Of a stretch of 64,000 nt of DNA, positions 60,424 through 64,000 are shown piece after piece. Source of the DNA: Stenotrophomonas maltophilia (lineage in GTDB: Bacteria > Pseudomonadota > Gammaproteobacteria > Xanthomonadales > Xanthomonadaceae); assembly GCA_002364755.1 (NCBI GenBank), contig DEZI01000028.1:159888-223887 (forward strand). The letters run 5' to 3'. The translations under genes and the position numbers were made by a program. Below the pieces are notes generated by a model. The model was not told the origin of the DNA. It saw only the letters and a program-made list of their open reading frames with translations, and searched no databases. Position 1 is the first letter of the stretch; every line of letters starts with the position of its first letter.

Positions 60424-62085
60424 TCAGCCTGCCGCCTGCTTCTCGATCTCCGCCTTGCGCAGCAGGAACCGCTGCACCTTGCCGCTGGGCGTCTTCGGCA
60501 CCGCCACCACGAACTCCACCTGGCGCGGATAGGCGTGCGCGGACAGCTGATGGCGCACGTGCTGCTGCAGTTCGTGCGCCAGCGCGTCGCTGCCTTCAAA
60601 CCCATCACGCAGGATCACGAACGCTTTGACGATCTCGGTGCGCTCCGGATCGGGCACGCCGATCACCGCGGCTTCGGCCACCGACGGATGTTCCATCAGC
60701 GCGCTCTCCACATCGAACGGGCCGATGCGGTAGCCGGACGAGGTGATGAGGTCGTCGGAGCGGCCGATGAAGCTGATCGAGCCGTCGTCCTCGCACTCCA
60801 CCGAATCGCCGGTGCGGTAGTAGCCGCCGGCGATGGCCGGGGTCTCCGCCTGGTAGTAGCCGGTGAACCACATGATCGGCGACTGCTTCAGGTCCACCGC
60901 GAGAATGCCGGGCGTGCGCGGTGGCAGCTCGTTGCCCTGGTCGTCCAGCACCGCCACGCGGTAGCCGGGCATCGCAAAGCCCGACGACCCCGGACGCACG
61001 CGGTGGGCCAGCGCGTGGTGGTTGTTCACCACCATGCCGGTCTCGGTCTGGCCGTAGTGGTCCAGCACCGTGGTCTGCAGGTGCTCGGCAAACCAGCGGG
61101 CGATCTCCGGGTTCAGCGGTTCGCCGGCGCTGCTGACCACGCGCAGCTGGCCCTTGATGCCGGCACTGGCGGCGGGGCCGGCAGCAATGATCTGCCGGTA
61201 CGCGGTGGGCGAACCGGCCAGGTTGGTCACCCCCAGCTGGCCGATGATCGTATTCAGGCCGTGCACGCTGAAGCCGGCCTCGCTGAAGGTGGTGGCATGG
61301 CCAAGCATCAGCGGGCCGATCACCGCGTAGTACAGACCGTAGGCCCAGCCGGGATCAGCGATGTTCCAGAACACGTCGTCGGCGCGCAGGTCCACGGCCA
61401 GTTCCATGTAGCTGGCAAAGGCCATCATCGCGCGCAGCGGCACGGGCACGCCTTTGGGGCTGCCGGTGGTGCCGGAGGTCGAGAGCAGGGCCATCAGCGC
61501 ATCGCCGGGCAGCAGCACCGGTTCCAGTGCAGGCGTGGCCGCCGCGGTGGCGGCGCGCCAGTCGATGTCACCATCGCGCAGTACCTGGCCGGGCGTCAGC
61601 ACGGTGGCCACCGGCGGGCAGGCATCCAGTTCGTCCAGCTTGCCGCGGTGCGCACTGTCGGTCACCACGAGGTGGGTATGGCCGGTCTTCAGGCGGCTTT
61701 CGATGGCCTTGGGGCCGAACGCGGTGAACAGTGGCTGGTAGACCGCGCCGAGGCGCCAGGTAGCGAGGATGGTAGCCAGCAGGTCGGGCGTGCGCGGCAG
61801 CAGGCCGGCCACCACATCGCCGGGGCCGACACCGGCTGCTCGCAGCACCTGTGCGGCGCGGGCGGCGGCATCGCGCAGGTCATCGAAGGTGTACAGGTGC
61901 AGCGCACCCTGTGCGTCGATCCAGCGCAGGGCCAGCCGATCACTTCCGCAGTAGCGGTCGCAGCACTCCACGCAGGCATTGAGGCCCTCGTCCAGGCGCC
62001 CCTGGAAGCGGGCCTGCCACTGCGCGATATCGAAGTGGTCGCGGGCTTCATCGTAGGAAGGGCGTACTGCGGTCTGCGGGGCCAT
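60424..62085 (-). CDS. Acyl-CoA synthetase (AMP-forming), acetate/short-chain type
   Basis: A 553-residue ANL-superfamily ligase that activates a carboxylic acid through an acyl-AMP. Motifs: P-loop LLSTSGTTGSPKGVP (~178), DVFWNIADPGWAYGLYYAV (~215), DHYGQTETGM (~335), YYRTGDSVECEDDG (~415), GYRIGPFDVESALMEHP (~445) and the catalytic Lys in VPKTPSGKVQRFLLRK (~535). It is shorter than Acs and resembles medium/short-chain acyl-CoA ligases; the substrate is unproven. Start at 62085 (MAPQTAVRPSYDEARDHFD) after GGAGA; the longer frame is unlikely. Confidence 0.88.
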   Translation of the reverse strand: MAPQTAVRPSYDEARDHFDIAQWQARFQGRLDEGLNACVECCDRYCGSDRLALRWIDAQGALHLYTFDDLRDAAARAAQVLRAAGVGPGDVVAGLLPRTPDLLATILATWRLGAVYQPLFTAFGPKAIESRLKTGHTHLVVTDSAHRGKLDELDACPPVATVLTPGQVLRDGDIDWRAATAAATPALEPVLLPGDALMALLSTSGTTGSPKGVPVPLRAMMAFASYMELAVDLRADDVFWNIADPGWAYGLYYAVIGPLMLGHATTFSEAGFSVHGLNTIIGQLGVTNLAGSPTAYRQIIAAGPAASAGIKGQLRVVSSAGEPLNPEIARWFAEHLQTTVLDHYGQTETGMVVNNHHALAHRVRPGSSGFAMPGYRVAVLDDQGNELPPRTPGILAVDLKQSPIMWFTGYYQAETPAIAGGYYRTGDSVECEDDGSISFIGRSDDLITSSGYRIGPFDVESALMEHPSVAEAAVIGVPDPERTEIVKAFVILRDGFEGSDALAHELQQHVRHQLSAHAYPRQVEFVVAVPKTPSGKVQRFLLRKAEIEKQAAG

Positions 62086-62391
62086 GCGCGTCTCCGGCGG
62101 GTGTCCGCCTGACCATAGCGGTGCCGCGCGCGGCTGCAAATGGGACCTTGGGAGTAGGCCGTCATGCGCGCGTCACAAGGGCCAGGGCCGCTGAATGCGG
62201 CTGTTGCCGTGCGGGCACGAGCACATGCACACGCCGCATGAATCCTTCAGGGCCTTGTGCGGCAAGGGGCGCGCGGTGTTTTCGCGAGCGCGTGCACGCC
62301 AGCCTAGCTGGGTTGCAACGCATGGTTAACCTTCGACTGCAGACGATGGCCCCGTCCACCGCATTCCGCGCGTGGCTTCGGAGACACGGAC
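62086..62391. other. Gene-free stretch before the Gln-rich micro-protein gene
   Basis: 306 bases between divergent genes. I see no tRNA, terminator or REP here. It contains several imperfect inverted repeats (for example TTTTCGCGAGCGCGTG) and the GGAGACACGGAC ribosome-site region of the downstream gene. Promoter motifs could not be assigned with confidence. Confidence 0.4.
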
Positions 62392-62574
62392 ATGGCACAG
62401 CAGAACCAGCAGAACCAGAAGGGTCAGCAGAACCAGCAGGGTCAGCAGAACCAGCAGGATCAGCAGCAGGGTCGCGGTCGTGACCAGCAGCAGCAACAGC
62501 AGCAGGACCAGCAGAAGCAGGACCAGCAGCAGAACCGCAACCAGCAGCAGGGCGGCAACGACGAAGAAGAATGA
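62392..62574 (+). CDS. Gln/Asn-rich low-complexity micro-protein
   Basis: A 60-residue protein made almost only of Q, N, G, K, R and D: repeated NQQ and GQQNQQ units (e.g. QQNQQGQQNQQDQQQGRGRD) and an acidic end NDEEE. The DNA shows imperfect tandem repeats of cagaaccagcag. A GGAG-type ribosome site lies 11-14 bases before the ATG, and a clear terminator follows 28 bases after the stop, both of which support a real expressed gene. It resembles small stress-linked disordered proteins, but I know no family. Codon use is strongly CAG-biased. Confidence 0.75.
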   Translation: MAQQNQQNQKGQQNQQGQQNQQDQQQGRGRDQQQQQQQDQQKQDQQQNRNQQQGGNDEEE

Positions 62575-62601
62575 GCCCGGCCCCCGCCAGGTCTGAATAC
62601 T

Positions 62602-62633
62602 GAAGCCCCGCCCCGTGCGGGGCTTCGCTTTTC
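62602..62633 (+). terminator. Rho-independent terminator after the Gln-rich gene
   Basis: GAAGCCCCG-ccccgtg-CGGGGCTTC followed by GCTTTTC. Confidence 0.85.
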
Positions 62634-62646
62634 AAGACATGCCGGT

Positions 62647-63270
62647 TTAAAGCACGCCGACCCGTTCCAGCACCGCGCTGGCGGCCATGTCGTTGGGGTT
62701 GGTGCCGGGCAGGCCCTGCGGCACATCCATGCCCATGCCGTGGTACAGGTCCACCCAATGCTGGGCGATCTCCCCGGTCTGCGGGTTGCGGAAGTTCATC
62801 GGCTGCAGCGCGAACACATGGTGCGCGCGGAAGGCACGCTCGATGAAGTCCGAGCAGTAGTAGCTGTCCTCGTTCAACACATAGGCCGTGTTGTACGGCT
62901 TGCCAAGCATCGCGCGTGCCTTGGCAACCGCATCGACGATCGCACCGGCCGGCGCCGCACGCAGCCGGTACACCACGATCTGCCGCTGCCTGCCGCGCGC
63001 GTCGCGCTGGAAGTCCACCAGCGTCTGCTGCCGCGAGCCCTTCTCATCGGCATGCAGTACCTGCCAGCCGTGCGCACCGGCCGCCACCAGGGCCACGTGG
63101 TCGAAGCTGGTCGCGCCCTGCGTGGCGGTGGCGTCGTCGATGGCCGCACTCAGGCCGCTGTGCCCGGCGGTGACGAACAACAAGTCGCCCTCGCGCACCT
63201 GCACGCCTGCGGCGAGCGCGGTCGAGAAAGGGGAGAGCAGCAGGCCGATGACCAGCAGGAAGGTACGCAT
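62647..63270 (-). CDS. YiiX-like permuted papain-fold hydrolase, secreted
   Basis: A 207-residue protein with a signal peptide (MRTFLLVIGLLLSPFSTALA, cut ~20). The mature part matches the YiiX/YebB permuted NlpC/P60-like cysteine peptidases: GDLLFVTAGHSGLSAAID (~28), TSFDHVALVAAG with the catalytic His (~57) and DSYYCSDFIERAFR with the Cys (~138). The order His before Cys is the permuted arrangement. It is likely a periplasmic hydrolase of peptide, lipid or murein bonds; the substrate is unknown. It is divergent from the lipoprotein gene downstream. Confidence 0.86.
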   Translation of the reverse strand: MRTFLLVIGLLLSPFSTALAAGVQVREGDLLFVTAGHSGLSAAIDDATATQGATSFDHVALVAAGAHGWQVLHADEKGSRQQTLVDFQRDARGRQRQIVVYRLRAAPAGAIVDAVAKARAMLGKPYNTAYVLNEDSYYCSDFIERAFRAHHVFALQPMNFRNPQTGEIAQHWVDLYHGMGMDVPQGLPGTNPNDMAASAVLERVGVL

Positions 63271-63426
63271 GGGAAACCAGGGTCGGGCGGGAGCGGGCTA
63301 GTCTACCCCTGCGCCCCGCGGTGGTTCCGGCCCACGGATGTGGAAGCGCAGTTGACCCGGCCGCGGCTATGCTTGCCTGCCCCGCGCCAGGCATCCGCGC
63401 GACCTACCCGGAATCAGGAGGATCCC

Positions 63427-63954
63427 TTGAGCAAGCTTAACTATGCCGCCCTGGCACTTGCCCTTGGCCTGGCGCTGTCGGCCTGCAAGCCCGCCCCGCA
63501 GGCAGCACCGGCCGAAGCTGCGGCGCCGGCCCCGGCCCCGACCAGCACGGCCGCCACCGCCAGTGTCCCGGTCGCGCCGGTCGCGGCCTCGGCAGGCGCC
63601 GGCACGCAGTGCCCCCACCCGGTCTTCGAGGATTTCCTCGCGCACTTCGGTCATGAGATCGCCCTGCAGGAAGCGGCCACGGCCGATCCGCTGCTGGACA
63701 GCTACATCGATGCTGGCGCCGAGCCCGAACCGGCCACGGTTGAACGCACCGTCGCGCTGGCCGAGGTCGAGTGGCCGGTGATGCCGGACCCAGCCACGCT
63801 GAAGGGGCGCGGCCGCGAAATGCAGGTCACCGCCCTGGCCGACGGCCGGATGCAGGTGCAGATGCGCACCCCTGACACCAGCGACCAGCAGACCTACACC
63901 TTCGTCCGCAGGCCGTGCTGGCAGCTGGTCAGGCGTGAAGACCAATCGATCTGA
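63427..63954 (+). CDS. Lipoprotein, unknown function
   Basis: A 175-residue lipoprotein. Start codon TTG at 63427 is fixed by AGGAGG five to ten bases upstream; the signal peptide SKLNYAALALALGLALSAC has lipobox LSAC (Cys20). After a long Ala/Pro linker (~20-60) comes a folded domain opening with CPHPVFEDFLAHFGHEIALQ and closing with YTFVRRPCWQLVRRED. Two Cys (one each) could form a disulfide. A DUF-type nuclear-transport-like (NTF2/SnoaL) fold is possible but not established. Function unknown. Confidence 0.78.
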   Translation: MSKLNYAALALALGLALSACKPAPQAAPAEAAAPAPAPTSTAATASVPVAPVAASAGAGTQCPHPVFEDFLAHFGHEIALQEAATADPLLDSYIDAGAEPEPATVERTVALAEVEWPVMPDPATLKGRGREMQVTALADGRMQVQMRTPDTSDQQTYTFVRRPCWQLVRREDQSI

Positions 63955-64000
63955 CCCTGCCGCAGGTTGGGTCATGGCGTAGAGTCGAGATCCTATGTTC

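Noticed and set aside
62372..62596. Ser/Arg/Thr-rich frame overlapping the Gln-rich gene
   Set aside because: It is an alternative reading of the same cag repeats; the Gln frame has the better ribosome site and terminator spacing.

Overview
The window looks like a chromosomal segment of a Stenotrophomonas species (Xanthomonadaceae, Gammaproteobacteria). The DNA is GC-rich. Gene content and order (ilvD, mnmG, a bioC-SDR-bioH-bioF-bioB run, GumC- and GumM-like polysaccharide genes) fit that family. The intergenic spaces carry about twenty short GTAG-headed palindromes of the SMAG type of REP element known from Stenotrophomonas. No transposase, integrase, phage gene, rRNA or CRISPR array was seen.

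Layout. 1-4 kb: end of aroE, a small membrane protein, a DinG-type helicase and two small uncharacterised genes. 4-9 kb: ilvD, a large inverted-repeat element, a ygiB/ygiC-like pair and an apparently frameshifted zinc-ribbon gene. 8.8-15.6 kb: a tightly overlapping six-gene minus-strand operon (RDD, SpoIIM-like, DUF4129, DUF4350, MoxR ATPase, DUF58). 15.7-21 kb: gamma-carbonic anhydrase, mnmG, a 600-base gene-free stretch with a candidate sigma-54-driven small RNA, a surface lipoprotein, a PLP dehydratase and a YdcF protein. 21.2-28.5 kb: biotin operon with a BirA-type operator, then cbrC, an alkyladenine glycosylase, a tiny membrane protein and comF. 28.6-29.2 kb: a lipoprotein resembling the SecD P1 head, preceded by an overlapping mini-ORF.

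29.2-44.7 kb is a two-sided catabolic locus for alpha-linked N-acetylgalactosamine. The plus strand encodes outer-surface functions: a GH31 enzyme with two carbohydrate-binding domains, a TonB-dependent receptor and a GH109 enzyme. The divergent minus strand encodes inner-membrane and cytosolic functions: AgaS-type deaminase, ROK kinase, AgaZ, a DeoR-type repressor, AgaA/NagA deacetylase and an MFS sugar porter. Both promoters share a -35 box followed by a TTTCGAA motif, which suggests common repression.

45-57.7 kb holds a tRNA-Arg(CCG) and an exopolysaccharide locus with visibly lower G+C. It encodes a PL5-like lyase homologue, flippase, beta-propeller protein, GT26, O-antigen-ligase-like polymerase, pyruvyltransferase, GT2, UDP-glucose dehydrogenase and a divergent Wzc/GumC-type tyrosine autokinase. 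The expected product is a pyruvylated, uronate-containing polymer. No priming transferase or outer-membrane exporter is present. 57.8-64 kb: ubiA, a convergent pair for short-chain fatty acid uptake and activation, a Gln-rich micro-protein, a YiiX-like cysteine hydrolase and a lipoprotein.

The items most worth following up are the orphan sigma-54-plus-terminator small RNA unit, the polysaccharide locus with a lyase homologue that seems to lack its catalytic tyrosine, the GalNAc locus with two unrelated glycosidase families and an enlarged transporter, and REP palindromes that supply the stop codons of neighbouring genes.
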